NCBI GenBank assembly: GCA_036365455.1
Contig: JAWQUS010000011.1
Location: forward strand, 1,694,001-1,758,000
Reading direction: 5' to 3'
DNA from: Macrosoma leucophasiata
Taxonomy: Eukaryota; Arthropoda; Insecta; Lepidoptera; Hedylidae
Length of the DNA: 64,000 bases
Each line of letters starts with the position of its first letter. Positions within the stretch are counted from its first letter, which is position 1. A model generated the notes under the pieces. It was given only the letters and a program-made list of their open reading frames with translations. It ran no database searches and was not told the origin of the DNA. Of the stretch, positions 50,402-60,921 are shown piece after piece. A program made the position numbers and the translations under genes.

Positions 50402-50703
50402 ATGAACCGTGTACTCATTTGTGATTCTTTATTACGACGTAATGAAACCGAATCATTTTTGAAGAAGCTGATAACTAGTGATGAAAAGTGGAACACGTAC
50501 GACAAGAACGTGCGAAAAAGGTCGTGGTCAAAGGCCGGTCAGGCTTCACAGACTGTGGCGAAACCCGGGTTAACTCGCAATAAGGTGATGTTGTGTCTGT
50601 GGTGGGATTGGAAGGGCATTATTCATTATTAGCTATATCCACCAGGCAGGACTATCGATTCTGAACTCTACTGCGAACAACTGATGAGATTAAAGCAAGA
50701 AGT
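50402..50703 (+). pseudogene. Mariner transposase, central fragment
   Basis: NRVLICDSLLRRNETESFLK, KLITSDEKWNTYDKNVRKRS, WSKAGQASQTVAKPGLTRNK, VMLCLWWDWKGIIHY then a stop codon, then LYPPGRTIDSELYCEQLMRL. The D of TSDEKW is the first catalytic aspartate of mariner. Coding stops at KQEV where the insertion begins and resumes at ERKRPEL (52726). Confidence 0.85.
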
Positions 50704-50726
50704 TATAATAATAATAATGATAACTG

Positions 50727-50965
50727 AAAGGCCGAAAAAGACAAGGAAATCAAATATCTTGATCTGGCTCACGAGATTGTCGCCATGTGGGACGTAGATT
50801 CGGCCATCATCGTGCCGATAGTCGTTACGGTCAACGGACTTATAGAAAAGAGCCTCGACCAACACCTCAAGAGGCTCAAGCTAGGAAGTTGGGTCAAGGG
50901 TCTGATGCAGAAGGCGGTACTCCTCGGCACGGCACGTATAGTGAGGAGGTTCCTGTCTCTGTGAC
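50727..50965 (+). pseudogene. Non-LTR retrotransposon C-terminal fragment in the mariner
   Basis: Open frame ERPKKDKEIKYLDLAHEIVA, MWDVDSAIIVPIVVTVNGLI, EKSLDQHLKRLKLGSWVKGL, MQKAVLLGTARIVRRFLSL and stop. This resembles the C-terminal tail found in some non-LTR retrotransposon polyproteins (R4/Dong-like group is my best guess). (ATA)n borders it at 50704-50720. 50966-51150 is AT-rich UTR-like sequence. Confidence 0.5.
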
Positions 50966-51594
50966 CCTAATCATCGACGGCTTGGACCCTGTTCCCGCTG
51001 CCGGTGGCACACTATTTTTTATTTTTTTATTTATATTTGTGCTTTGTTAATTATCTTTTGTTATATTTAATTAAGTTACTTATATATGTAAAAAAATAAT
51101 TAATATGGATTATTAATAAATGAGTGATAATAATAAAAAGCGTTAATTTGTAACAATGTTGCACACTATCGTCGGTATAAATTTACAATGTAACATCAAT
51201 ATGATCCATAGTTGTGCATTGCTACAAACTGGTCCTAACTCAGCATTGTGCTGGTCGAAAAGAAAAAAACAAAATTTGGTTAAAAAAAAGCACATCTTCC
51301 AACTTTTCTCAAGTAGAAATACAGATATACAATATATATATGTTAAAACATCTACAGTCCATGAAAAACTTGTTACAAAAAAAAGAAACAAAATTAAAGG
51401 AGAGAAAATAAAAATGTTAGCAAATAAGTACCTTGTAAGATAATTTGTTTAAGGTTTTGATAAAAAAAAAAGAAAAAAACGTACTACATTAATAAATTAC
51501 ATCTATTTCCAGACGACATCTTCTCATTAATAAGTATACGTAAACGTATACACATCATAGTCCATAGTTCTTATATCAACTTAAATTGCACTGG

Positions 51595-52713
51595 TGTCAT
51601 GCCTTAGGTTTTCCTGTTCTTTTTTAACTATATTCAAAAAATTTTTAAGTTTAAGTCGAAAACTATTAATACTTTTTAGGTCCCTTAATGGTGGTGGGAT
51701 ATTATTCCAACATCTAGTAGCGGTAAGCTTCCTCGAAAAGCGGCTGAACTATGTGAGAATGTTAAAAGTTGAGGTGCGCACTTACGAGACCCATAGTGTT
51801 TATAACTAGACGCCCAAGATAATTTTTCAAAGAGATATGCTGGGGTTTTAAATTATTTGTTTCAATGAAATTTACTACTTGATTACAAATGACCTTCTCT
51901 ACTAATTTGGATAAGCATGATAAGACACTTATTGGTCTCAATTCATTGATCTGCGAAGGGTTAGAACATTTAGGTAATGGCCGAACAGAAGAAATTTTCC
52001 ACACATTAGGAAAAGTTGATGTCTTAATGGAAGTATTGATAATGTTGTAGATTGTATTTAAAGTACATGGAAATGTCATCTTCAACATGTCCAAGCTAAT
52101 GCCATCATAACCTACAGCGTTTGATTTCAAACTTTGACATATTTTAACGAAATCGTCAAAACTTATTGGCTGAATATGAAAAACGGCATCACTGAATTTA
52201 TTACATTCAAAAAATCTCAGCTGGAAATTTGATTCATTACTAATACTAGGTAAATTTAAAAAAGTGCTGATTTATTATGTTAGGATTATTGAATATTGCG
52301 GGCAATTCAATGTTATTTTTTGGCAATAAAGTATTCCTAACATTCTTCCATAATTGTTTAGGTTGACTTGTGAGTTTATTTAAATTATGTTCAAAATAGG
52401 CTGATTTTTCATAAAATAATGCTTGTTTCACAGTCGATTTCAGGTCCTTGTAATAGCCTTTTTTACTTTTCTTTTTTTTTCTATAGTACTCTTTTGAAGC
52501 CTCATCTCGCAATCGCATCATAGTTTTGATTGTATCAGTTATCCAGGGCAAAGACTTTTCTTTGATAACAATAGTTTTCAATGGAGCATGGAGGTCAAAC
52601 ACTGATAATACACAATGGTTAAAATCGTTAACCATGTCATTTACATTATTCATTGAAGATATAAGGTCCCATCTAACTGAAACTAAATCATTCTTGAAAT
52701 CTTCATAGCTAAT
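51595..52713 (-). pseudogene. CR1/Jockey-group LINE ORF2 fragment, internally deleted
   Basis: Minus strand: the region before RT (WITDTIKTMMRLRDEASKEY, LWKNVRNTLLPKNNIELPAI) is followed after a frameshift by the start of RT (VGYDGISLDMLKMTFPCTLN, VRPLPKCSNPSQINELRPIS, LSCLSKLVEKVICNQVVNFI). Then most of RT is missing and the C-terminal CWNNIPPPLRDLKSINSFRL appears at about 51700. So about half of the ORF has been deleted. The YADD box is lost. It is inserted in the mariner in antisense. Confidence 0.7.
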
Positions 52714-52725
52714 ATTTTAATAAGT

Positions 52726-52950
52726 GGAGAGAAAGCGGCCGGAATTGATCAACAGTAGGGGTGTGGTGTTACATCATGATAACGCTAGACGTCACACATC
52801 TATAGCCACTCAGCAAAAATTAAGAGAGTTTGGCTGGGAGGTGTTAATGCATCCGCCGTATAGTCCTGACCTTGCACCTTCAGATTTCCACCTGTTTCGA
52901 TCTCTTCAGAATTCTTTATGCAATGTTAGGTTAACATCACAAGAGGAATG
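52726..52950 (+). pseudogene. Mariner transposase, catalytic C-terminal fragment
   Basis: ERKRPELINSRGVVLHHDNA, RRHTSIATQQKLREFGWEVL, MHPPYSPDLAPSDFHLFRSL, QNSLCNVRLTSQEECQ. Counting from the D of HHDNA to the D of PSDFH gives 34 residues between, i.e. D34D. All three catalytic positions are thus visible, split over two fragments. The frame then runs into an inverted copy of the 5' coding region; arms AAATGGATGCCATTTTTGAA (52956) and its reverse (52998-53019) mark the junction. Confidence 0.85.
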
Positions 52951-53483
52951 CCAAAAATGGATGCCATTTTTGAAAATATGTCGATCTTGCTCCACTTTTT
53001 CAAAAATGGCATCCATTTTATCCGTAACAGGGCGACCAGAGCGAGGTGCATCTTTGACATCAAAATTTCCGGATTGAAAACGCTAAAACCAAATTTGTGC
53101 TACTCTCACAGACACTGCACTAGGTCCATAAACATCGCAAATGTTTTTCGCGGCTAGCGTTGCATTTTTACCTTTTTTGTAGTAAAATTTTAAAATGTAT
53201 CGAATTTCTTCATTAGATTCACTTCTTGACAGTACGAAAAACAAATGAAAATCACACATTTGCCTAATTTGAATTTGGAATTATGTTCTTTAAAATTTTA
53301 ACTTTCAATGATACTAAAACCAGCCAGATACAAATACTACAGCCAAAGCGATTTTATTACAAGTTCGTACAAACTATAATGCGAAAAGACTTTTTCCCCA
53401 ACCTATTATACGACATAAAGACCATGGACTAGTGAAATTTAACGCTTCAGTGCCAAAAAATAGTTATGGAACCTTTCTCAATT

Positions 53484-53690
53484 GTAGAAATTAAATTTGT
53501 GGAATTTTCTCGCGTAGACAACACTCCCTTCTTTTTTCAGCTTCAGCTATATAAGACCAGGCTGAACATCGTCGAATTAGTCTGCCCGTGACCACGGTAG
53601 CTGGAAAGCGACCGAAACGTCGGGTATTAAAAGAAGTTTGGGAGTGTTTGTTGTATACGCGAGAAAATCCGCAAATTTAATTTCTACATT
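53484..53690. mobile_element. MITE with about 50-bp inverted ends
   Basis: GTAGAAATTAAATTTGTGGA..TTTTCTCGCG and CGCGAGAAAATCCGCAAATT..AATTTCTAC are inverted; GGGAGTGTT is shared by both arms. A single arm occurs at 62918-62962. The interior contains AGCGACCGAAACGTCGGGTA. Confidence 0.65.
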
Positions 53691-53789
53691 AAATGAAGCT
53701 CGCGAAAACCTGCAAAAACGTTATAACCTTTCTCAATATACGTACAACTTATTTTTCACTAATTCTTAGTATATTGTGTCACTTCATTG

Positions 53790-54010
53790 CCTTACCATTA
53801 TCATTCTTGTAGTTATTCAATCTACAATATGGAACGTGCGAGCGAACAGACTGGCGCGAACTCAATCCGCATCATTTTGGTATTCACAAAGGCTCAACTC
53901 TACCAAATTATTTCCATGTAATCCGTATCCTCTGTAATGTTTGGACATGTTAACTTTGGTTTGACCAGATTGATTTTATATACATTCATGCAGTAACAAT
54001 GCATCATCAT
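53790..54010 (+). repeat. Direct repeat J, copy 1
   Basis: CATTTTGGTATTCACAAAGG and CTCAAC..TTCCATGTAATCCGTAT recur at 54490-54560. The tRNA-unit relic lies between the two. Confidence 0.6.
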
Positions 54011-54114
54011 TTGTGGATTTTCTTATTAAATAACGACTAGATTTAATTTAGGTGTAAACCTACGGGATTTTCGGATTTTTTTTTTGCAGTAACATAATGA
54101 CGTTCAAGTGAATT

Positions 54115-54345
54115 AAGAAATTTAAAAAACTTAGAAAAAAGAAGAAAAATTTGACTTCGGACGTAATCTTACGAAAATTTTTAAGGGTATAGCGGCATCT
54201 TAATAATATTGCATAAACTGCAAAGTTTAGCATATCCGTTGTAAAGCTATTAATTAGGATGTCATTCAATAATACAAAAATCGGTTAAAACAAAAAGTGA
54301 AAGACAAAATCGACTTTCGGATGTGGGGCTTCGGTAGCTGGTAGG
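54115..54345. repeat. Second diverged relative of the tRNA unit
   Basis: GAAAAATTTGACTTCGGACG is the start of a minus-strand unit; from 54175 TTAAGGGTATAGCGGCATCT..AAACTGCAAAGTTTAGCATA follows the plus-strand unit and ends GGGGCTTCGGTAGCTGG, the beginning of the tRNA. Heavily diverged, but again two orientations back to back. Confidence 0.6.
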
Positions 54346-54399
54346 TATAGTAAAGTATCTTTCCCGGCATATTGGTTTTTTCTTAATATTCTCGGTCAA

Positions 54400-54600
54400 T
54401 TTGCTTCTAACTATAAGTAAAATACGAGCGTGCATTAAAATATCCATAACATTTGCAGCCGCATCGGATCAGACCAACACGATCCGAATCATTTTGGTAT
54501 TCACAAAGGCTCAACTTCACACAAATGACTTCCACGTAATTCGTATCCAGTGTAATGTTTGTGTCATGTCCACTCTCGTTTGGACAGATTGATTTTGTAT
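54400..54600 (+). repeat. Direct repeat J, copy 2
   Basis: About 75% identical to 53830-54000; also recalls 49845-49890 (AAAATATCCATTACATTTG). Confidence 0.6.
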
Positions 54601-55048
54601 GCATTCATGAATGTATTTTTGTTGAAGTTCTTATTGAAAAACAATTACATAATCATTTACGTGTTTGCCTTTTGTAAGTTGCCAATACTATTTGGCAATA
54701 GTACCGATTTGTTATACTATATATGTTGTGGGATGTAGTCGCTTAATTTTATCACAAATTAACTGTTATAGGGTCACTGTTTACTGTTCACTAAATAAGA
54801 GTTCAGAAGGTTGCTTTTGAAGGTTAAATGTGTGAAATTAAAGTCGAGGCTAAACGTATTAAATTATTATTGAAACGAGTATAACACAATAAAAATACAC
54901 TGGTGTACAGGTATAGCCTAGCGAACGTAGCGCTACGAACCGGGTACGGGGAACGACTGAAGTCCGTAGTTGCATGAAATAAGTTTACAAAAAATGTTGA
55001 CGGTCGCATGTCGCTACACGTGTGTCTACTTTTTTAATAGTGGTAGAC
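54601..55048. other. No feature seen
   Basis: AT-rich. Confidence 0.4.
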
Positions 55049-55320
55049 TTTTTTTTAGATCATAAAAGTGTCAAACAAGCACGCAGTTCGCATTGATGTT
55101 AAGTGATGACTGCAGTCTATAGACACCCACACAAAATGCACATGCGTTACCATTTCTGAGGCCTATGGTGTTATGTCTCTGTGCCGGAAATTACAGGGCC
55201 GTACATTACCGCTTGATAGGAACACGATAGTGCTGAACACTACCATTTAGCGGCAAGTATATTAGGTAATGAGGTGGTGCCTACGCTCGCGAGCTCCGTT
55301 ACTGGAGCTCTACCACCAGT
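55049..55320 (-). mobile_element. SINE-A, full length
   Basis: T-run then GTGTCAAACAAGCACGCAGT to GGAGCTCTACCACCAGT; directly abuts the next copy head to head. Confidence 0.9.
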
Positions 55321-55450
55321 AAGACTTCCAGTAACGGAGCTTTGGAGCGTAAGCACCACCGCATTACCTTACTTATTCCGCTTATTGGTAGTGTATATTA
55401 TTACATATTCTCTGGTAGTGTTCAGCACTAAAGTGTTTTGGAGTAGCGTT
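55321..55450 (+). mobile_element. SINE-A 5' part, head to head with the preceding copy
   Basis: CCAGTAACGGAGCTTTGGAG to GTGTTCAGCACTAAAGTGTT, with a 30-bp insertion. Ends near a (CG)n stretch (55466-55490). Confidence 0.7.
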
Positions 55451-55963
55451 TTCAGTCAGTTGACCGTCGCGCGCGCGAGCGTGCGGCGCGGATGTAGCAT
55501 TCTCCTTCTTTTTTTTCCCCGTTTTGTTTTTTTTTATTATGTTTTTTTCCTCCTTTTTTTTATTTTTTTTTATGGTTTATATTTAGCGTTTTAAGGAGCT
55601 TAGTAGGTATACCAATTATATCTTCGAAAAATTCGTAACTTACCATGCAGTAACTGGAAAGCTATTTGGACCAATACAGTCAATCCTTATCATATTTTAT
55701 AGTTTCGTTACCTTAAGCATTTCGTGCACATTACTATAGTATATTATACCATAATATATAATTATATAAATGTCTTTAAAGTTGTCGCAAAAAATAGCGC
55801 ACATGGCAATAAATTTAATTCAAACACGTTGCTCAAACCGATGATGGGAAAAAGTATTTCTATACAAGCAATGGCTTGAACATTTAGTTTTATATGACTG
55901 GCAGAACTAAATTTTCCGGTAGTGTTAGTTCTAGCACGTTTTTTTTAGACTGTGGTTCTAGTA
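55451..55963. other. No feature; (CG)n and T-rich tract
   Basis: TCGCGCGCGCGAGCGTGCGG at 55467 is a CpG-rich island-like run followed by 100 bp of T-rich sequence. Nothing coding. Confidence 0.4.
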
Positions 55964-56072
55964 TACATGATGTCCCAGAAATCACTATTTTTTTCACATT
56001 TTTCTAATAACTGTCATTAATTGGCCTATCACCCGTTTTCGGTTTATCGTTGATTTCTGGGACACCCTGTAT
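55964..56072. mobile_element. Short mariner-type MITE
   Basis: TACATGATGTCCCAGAAATC and GATTTCTGGGACACCCTGTA are inverted; 109 bp in all. TACAGGGTGTCCC ends are typical of mariner-derived MITEs. Confidence 0.65.
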
Positions 56073-56510
56073 ACATATATGTACATAATTGTGTCCACAT
56101 ACACACATATAGTAATACACGTGATAGCTTCCGTAGCGAGAATTTATAATGACAATCTTAATCAAAGGTGCAAAACTTAAGTGGATATTCAATATTAACT
56201 GACATTAATGTCTGATGTGGAATGTAGGCAGGTATGTAGTAGATTGGAAACCAATTTGAATAGTTGAGTATGTCTACAAGAGCTCAAATATTTCATATGT
56301 TAACTTCGGAGAAATACTTGGAGATCTACTCTCTACTATTTTTAATAAATACTTAACTAAAATACTAGGCATAACTGGGATTCAAATGACAATAAACAAA
56401 TGCAAAACTAATATGAGTAGTATAAAGTGAGGTTTGATACGTGTACCGGTTTTCGACGGTTGAAAACTACGTAGTTTGGAAATTTTTGTGAATCTACTCA
56501 TAATTCAAAT
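56073..56510. other. No feature seen
   Basis: AT-rich. Confidence 0.4.
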
Positions 56511-57159
56511 ATGAAACCCATACCGTTCTGGCGCGCCAGGCTTATCCCGATAGTGGTAACCTGGCGTTATACGTAACATGACCATTTTTATCGTCACTCA
56601 AAACGGGACATTCTCAAATATAGGTATATCATTCTCAAAATATATATCATTCACTAAATAACCTTCATGGAACCAGGAGGGAAGAAACTTACCTACTTGC
56701 GAACGCCCAGCTATAACGCACTTCTTTAAGTATGTATCTCAGGTATCGTTATCGATTGCGTTTCAAATTTGTAAAATTATTGAAAAATATTAAAATTTCG
56801 GATTGTCGTTTACAGGATTACTACAGCTTCAGTCGGGTACGCTAGTTTTCTATACACATATTTGCTTCGATAACCGCTTTCCTGCGTATCCCAAACTATT
56901 GCAAAAAACTTTACAGCACCTTATATATAACCATTACCTACTACGGCTACCACGCAAAAAAATGTGTCGCATGGAATCCAAATAAAATTGCACATCACCT
57001 GTGTCACCACTAAAAATAAAGATTTTCTTGATAAGTATCGTCATTTGCATAAGAACTTACCTACTTACGTTAGTCATGAATTGCCTTTTATTTATACCTT
57101 GGTTTACATTAACCTTTGGCTACATTTGAGTAAAAAAAACGATTGAAAACCTGAAAGAT

Positions 57160-57286
57160 TAACAATGGCAACGCATTTGCATTTGACCTCTGGTCTTTCT
57201 GTGGGTGTCTATAGGCTGCAATTATCACTTAACATCAATGTGAACTGCATGTTTGTTTGCCATCTTTGTAACAAAAAAGAAAAATG
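57160..57286 (+). mobile_element. SINE-A, 5'-truncated
   Basis: GGCAACGCATTTGCATTTGA to CATCTTTGTAACAAAAAA. Confidence 0.75.
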
Positions 57287-57909
57287 AAGCCGTAGCGTTC
57301 TGACGACAAGCCCCGCCAGTAATGTGAACCTGGCGTTATACCTACTTCATTTTCAATTTTGAATTTTTTGTATTTCACAACAATCCCTTGTGCGAGTTGT
57401 TTTAAAAAAAACTCCACAGGTAACAACATCATACCCATTACCGCGCGTGAAAAAAATGTCTCTCACGTAGTTAGGTACTTCAAATAAAACTGCACATCAC
57501 CAACAAGCGTGTTCATTTATTTTGAACGCAAGGTTATATTTTAGTTATGTACTCACACGAAGACACAAAACAAAAAACATCTCGAAACATAACATTCATT
57601 TGCATATGAATTTATCTGCGCTAGTCATAAATTGCCCTTTAATAATACCTTGAATTAATATTGGCCATATTATTCCATACCATATTTGAGTAAGTAAAAC
57701 AATTGATAACTTGAAAGATTAATATTGTCATCATATCCAGACAAAACCCGCTAATAATATGAACCGGGCGTTATACGCGACTACATTTCCCTAATGGAGG
57801 TTGTTGCAAAAAAACTCCACAGCGAATACCCATTACGAAAAAATGTATCGCACGGAATCCAAATAAAACTGCACATCACCACCAAGCGTGTTCATTTATT
57901 TATTTTGAA

Positions 57910-58145
57910 CGCAAGAAAGTGTTTTTTTTTCTTAATATAATGGCATCGCTATCACGCATATTGCCAGTGTCAAGTAAAACGATATTTCGTATTCGTCATA
58001 AAAACAGCAGCAATAAGCAGCGTAAAATTAAGAGTCAGTCGGTCAATTATCAGTCAGTCAGAGTCACAGTCAGTCATTCGAGTAAAGCGATGGCTACTTT
58101 TCCAGAACATTTATAATGAAGTTTTGGCGGCAACCTGAAAAGCCG
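57910..58145 (+). repeat. Repeat L, longest copy, with short ORF
   Basis: A 65-codon frame from 57919 contains MASLSRILPVSSKTIFRIR (from 57940) and ends SSKAMATFPEHL and stop; a further stop separates SFGGNLKS. The N-terminal Arg/Ser-rich, acid-free peptide has the composition of a mitochondrial presequence, though this may be chance. Compare 40189-40326 and 4573-4680. Confidence 0.45.
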
Positions 58146-58494
58146 TGTTTTCGCACTGTTATTCTATTTCACTATACACAGGCACTGCAATAAACCTTTA
58201 AAATACACCAAGAAAATGAAATAAAATAAGAGCACCACACGCCTCTTTCAAGGTTCCCGCCAAAACTCCAAGGAAGTGTTGCAATTAGTTACGTAGGTAC
58301 AGGGAGACACAAAATAAAAATCATCTTGAAATGTACCGTTATTTGCATAAAGAATCACACCTCCGCGCGTAAGTCGTTAGTCTTTTTATTTTATGCGCTG
58401 AATTATTGTTGGTTACATTCTGCCACAGACCAATCAGCCTTTCTGCACATCATGATCATAATTGGATCAGTGAAACGATTTTTGTATGAAAGGC

Positions 58495-58729
58495 AGGTGG
58501 CAAACAAGCATGCAGGTCATGCAGCTCACACTGATGTTAATTGACTGCAGCCTCTACACAAAAACCAGAGGTCAAAATGCAGATGCGTTGCCACCCCTGA
58601 GACCTAAGTTGTTATGTATCGGCGGTAGATATTACAGGGCTATACATTATCATCTAACCGGAACACGATAGTGCTGAACACTACAATTTAGCGGCAGATA
58701 GATTAGACACTGTAACTCTACCACCAGTA
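58495..58729 (-). mobile_element. SINE-A, slightly deleted
   Basis: GGTGGCAAACAAGCATGCAG to ACTCTACCACCAGTAT; a TGCAGGTCA duplication near 58513 and a deletion of the CACCGCATTACC part near 58705. Confidence 0.85.
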
Positions 58730-58756
58730 TATGACCTAAAAGAGTCATATTGAGAT

Positions 58757-58947
58757 TTACTTGTTATCTGTGAAGAGTTTGTTTCTTTGCTTGAACGCGC
58801 TAATCTCAGGAACTTCGAATCCGATTTGAAAAAATATTTAAGTTTTAGATATCACATTTATCGAGGAAGGCTTAAGGCTATATATCATCACGCTATGACT
58901 AATAGGGACGGAGCAGCGCGGGCGAAGCCGGGGTGGGCCGCTAGTTA
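58757..58947 (+). mobile_element. Helitron-like element, family 4, short copy
   Basis: GAAGAGTTTGTTTCTTTGCT..GAACGCGCTAATCTCAGGAA to GGCGAAGCCGGGGTGGGCCG|CTAG|T. Confidence 0.6.
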
Positions 58948-59708
58948 TCTATACTATGTAATATTTATTATAAAGCTGAAGAGTTTGTTTGTTTGCTTGA
59001 ACGCGCCAATCTCAAGAACTTCTGGTCCGATTTTTAAAATCTTTCACTATTCGAAAGCTATATTATCCACGAGTAACATAGGCTATATTTTATTATGGAA
59101 AAAATAGGGATATCCGTAAGATATTTGGGTTTTTCAGACACAAGGTGTAAAAGATCAACCAGAAAAGTTACTTATTTTGCGTACGCTGCCTAAACTATAA
59201 AAGATATCGAGGAATATCTTTAAATTTATTTCACTATTCGAAAGCTACATTACATTATCCACGGGTAATATAGGCTATATTTTATTTTGAAAAAAATAGG
59301 GTTCCGTAAGATATTTGGGTTTTTCAGACACAAGGTGTAAAAAATCAACTAGAAAAGTTACTTATTTTGCGTACGCTGCCTAAACTATAAAAGATATCGA
59401 GGAATATCTTTTATAGTATCGAGGAATATCTCTTATAGTTTATTTCACTATTCGAAAGCTACATTATCCACGGGTAACATAGGCTATATTTTATTTTGGA
59501 AAAAATAGGGTTCCGTAAGATTTTTGGGTTTTTCATACACAAGGTGTAATAAATCAACCAGAAAAGTTACTTATTTTGCGTACGCTGCCTAAACTATAAA
59601 AGATATCGAGGAAGACTTTAGGCTATATCTATGTATAATCATCACGCTAAGACGAATAGGAGAGGGTAGGCAACATTGCACCGCGCGAAGCCGGGGCGGG
59701 CCGCTAGT
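58948..59708 (+). mobile_element. Helitron-like element, family 4, with internal tandem repeats
   Basis: TATCTATACTATGTAATAT start, GAAGAGTTTGTTTGTTTGCT, then three copies of a 190-bp unit (AGAAAAGTTACTTATTTTGC at 59161, 59351 and 59560), ending GGCGGGCCGCTAG|T. The last interval is 209 bp because of a 19-bp duplication TATCGAGGAATATCT. Confidence 0.65.
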
Positions 59709-59757
59709 CATTTATAAAACAACATCCACGCGGGCGAAGCCGCGGGCAACAGCTAAT
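59709..59757 (+). repeat. Helitron-like family 3 terminus
   Basis: CATTTATAAAACAACATCCA..GGGCGAAGCCGCGGGCAACA, ending GCTAA. It abuts the preceding element. Confidence 0.5.
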
Positions 59758-59889
59758 ATTTTTATATTTGACAGACCTTGTTTTGTGTTATATGTTGTAT
59801 GTTATACACAATTAAATGTAAACATTTCATATAGATTGACAAATTATTGGCGAAACTTAGCTAGCTACTAGCGGAAGAATTTTCTTCTT

Positions 59890-60181
59890 TACTGGTAGTA
59901 GAGCTCCAGTGACGGAGCTCGCGGGCGTAGGCACCACCGCATTACCTGATTTACTTGCCGCTAAATGGTAGTGTTCAGCACTATCGTGTTCCGGTCAGGT
60001 GGTAATGTACGGCCCTGTAATTTCCGGCACAGAGGCATAACACCTTAGGCCTCAGGAGTGGTAACGCATTTGCATTTTGACCTTGGTCTTTGTGTGGGTG
60101 TCTATAGGCTGCAGTCATCACTTAACATCAATGTGAACTGCATGCTTGTTTGCCACTTCAATTACATAAAAAAAAAAAAAA
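59890..60181 (+). mobile_element. SINE-A, near-consensus copy
   Basis: TACTGGTAGTAGAGCTCCAG to a 16-nt A-tail. Confidence 0.9.
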
Positions 60182-60340
60182 TCTACTGTAAAATAATTCT
60201 TCCACTAGTGCAGTCAGTCAACCAAACAATGGCGGTCAAATCCTTCCAATGGGAAAGTGGTAAGTAGAATAACGCACGGTGGGCAGCAGGAACCTGCAAC
60301 AAAGCAACCCACCAATTCGTGGCGATTATGGCATATCCCC

Positions 60341-60626
60341 CTTATTTTTTTTTATGTACTGGAAGTGGCAAACAAGCATGCAGTTCACATTGATGTTAAG
60401 TGCGCACTGCCTATAGACACATACACAAAGACCAAGGTCAAAATGCAGATGTATTACCACTCCTGAGGTCTAAGGTGTTATGCCTGTGTGCCGGAAATTA
60501 CAGGGCGGTACATTACCATTACCGGAACACGATAGTGCTGAACACTACAATTTAGCGGCAAGTATATTAGGTAATGCGGTAGTGCCTACGCCAGCGAGCT
60601 CCGTCACTGGAGCCCTACCACCAGTA
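60341..60626 (-). mobile_element. SINE-A, full length
   Basis: Inverted relative to the copy 160 bp upstream. Confidence 0.9.
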
Positions 60627-60921
60627 AAATAGGGAGGCTTTAGTCCAGCAGGGGATAGCTTTCGGCAAATATGATGATAATAAGTTCTAAAGCAAAGTAA
60701 ATAACGGTTATTCTTTTGAGGTTACTAAAACAGAGAAAATGGTAGATTTCTAAACATGGAGGAAAACACCACTGTTTTTCCTCTAAAACGATACACGGTA
60801 TTTTAATGTGCATTGAAAAATGCGGCATTAAGGTTTATACACGTTTATTCGTGTCGTTAAAACAGGAGTTCAAGTACTTAAGTCCAAATAAGAAAGAGGT
60901 TCAATGTTCAGCTTTCTTTTT
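60627..60921. other. No feature seen
   Basis: AT-rich. Confidence 0.4.

Larger units (their letters stand above)
50071..53405 (+). mobile_element. Mariner (D,D34D) relic, interrupted and with an inverted second 5' end
   Basis: TA|AGGTTGGGGATAAAGTC at the left and GACTTTTTCCCCAACC|TA at the right. About 190 bp at each end are inverted copies, far longer than ordinary mariner ends. The reason is that 52980-53405 is the mariner 5' region on the minus strand (its peptide includes EEIRYILKFYYKKGKNATLA), replacing the normal 3' end. The left copy has lost the N-terminal DNA-binding part. The middle is interrupted at 50704-52724 by LINE-derived sequence. Confidence 0.8.
56511..58470 (+). repeat. 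Three-fold complex tandem repeat
   Basis: A series of blocks recurs in the same order. GAACC..GGCGTTATACG at 56560, 57325 and 57765; CCAAATAAAACTGCACATCA at 56980, 57482 and 57857; TTTGCATA..TTAGTCAT.AATTGCC..TTTGAGTAA at 57045, 57598 and 58340. Spacing varies from about 380 to 770 bp. SINE-A (57160-57286) is inserted in the first unit and repeat L (57910-58145) in the third. No ORF of note. Confidence 0.55.

Noticed and set aside
55466..55490. CpG island or promoter
   Set aside because: The (CG)n run is only about 25 bp and is followed by T-rich sequence; no transcript start evidence.
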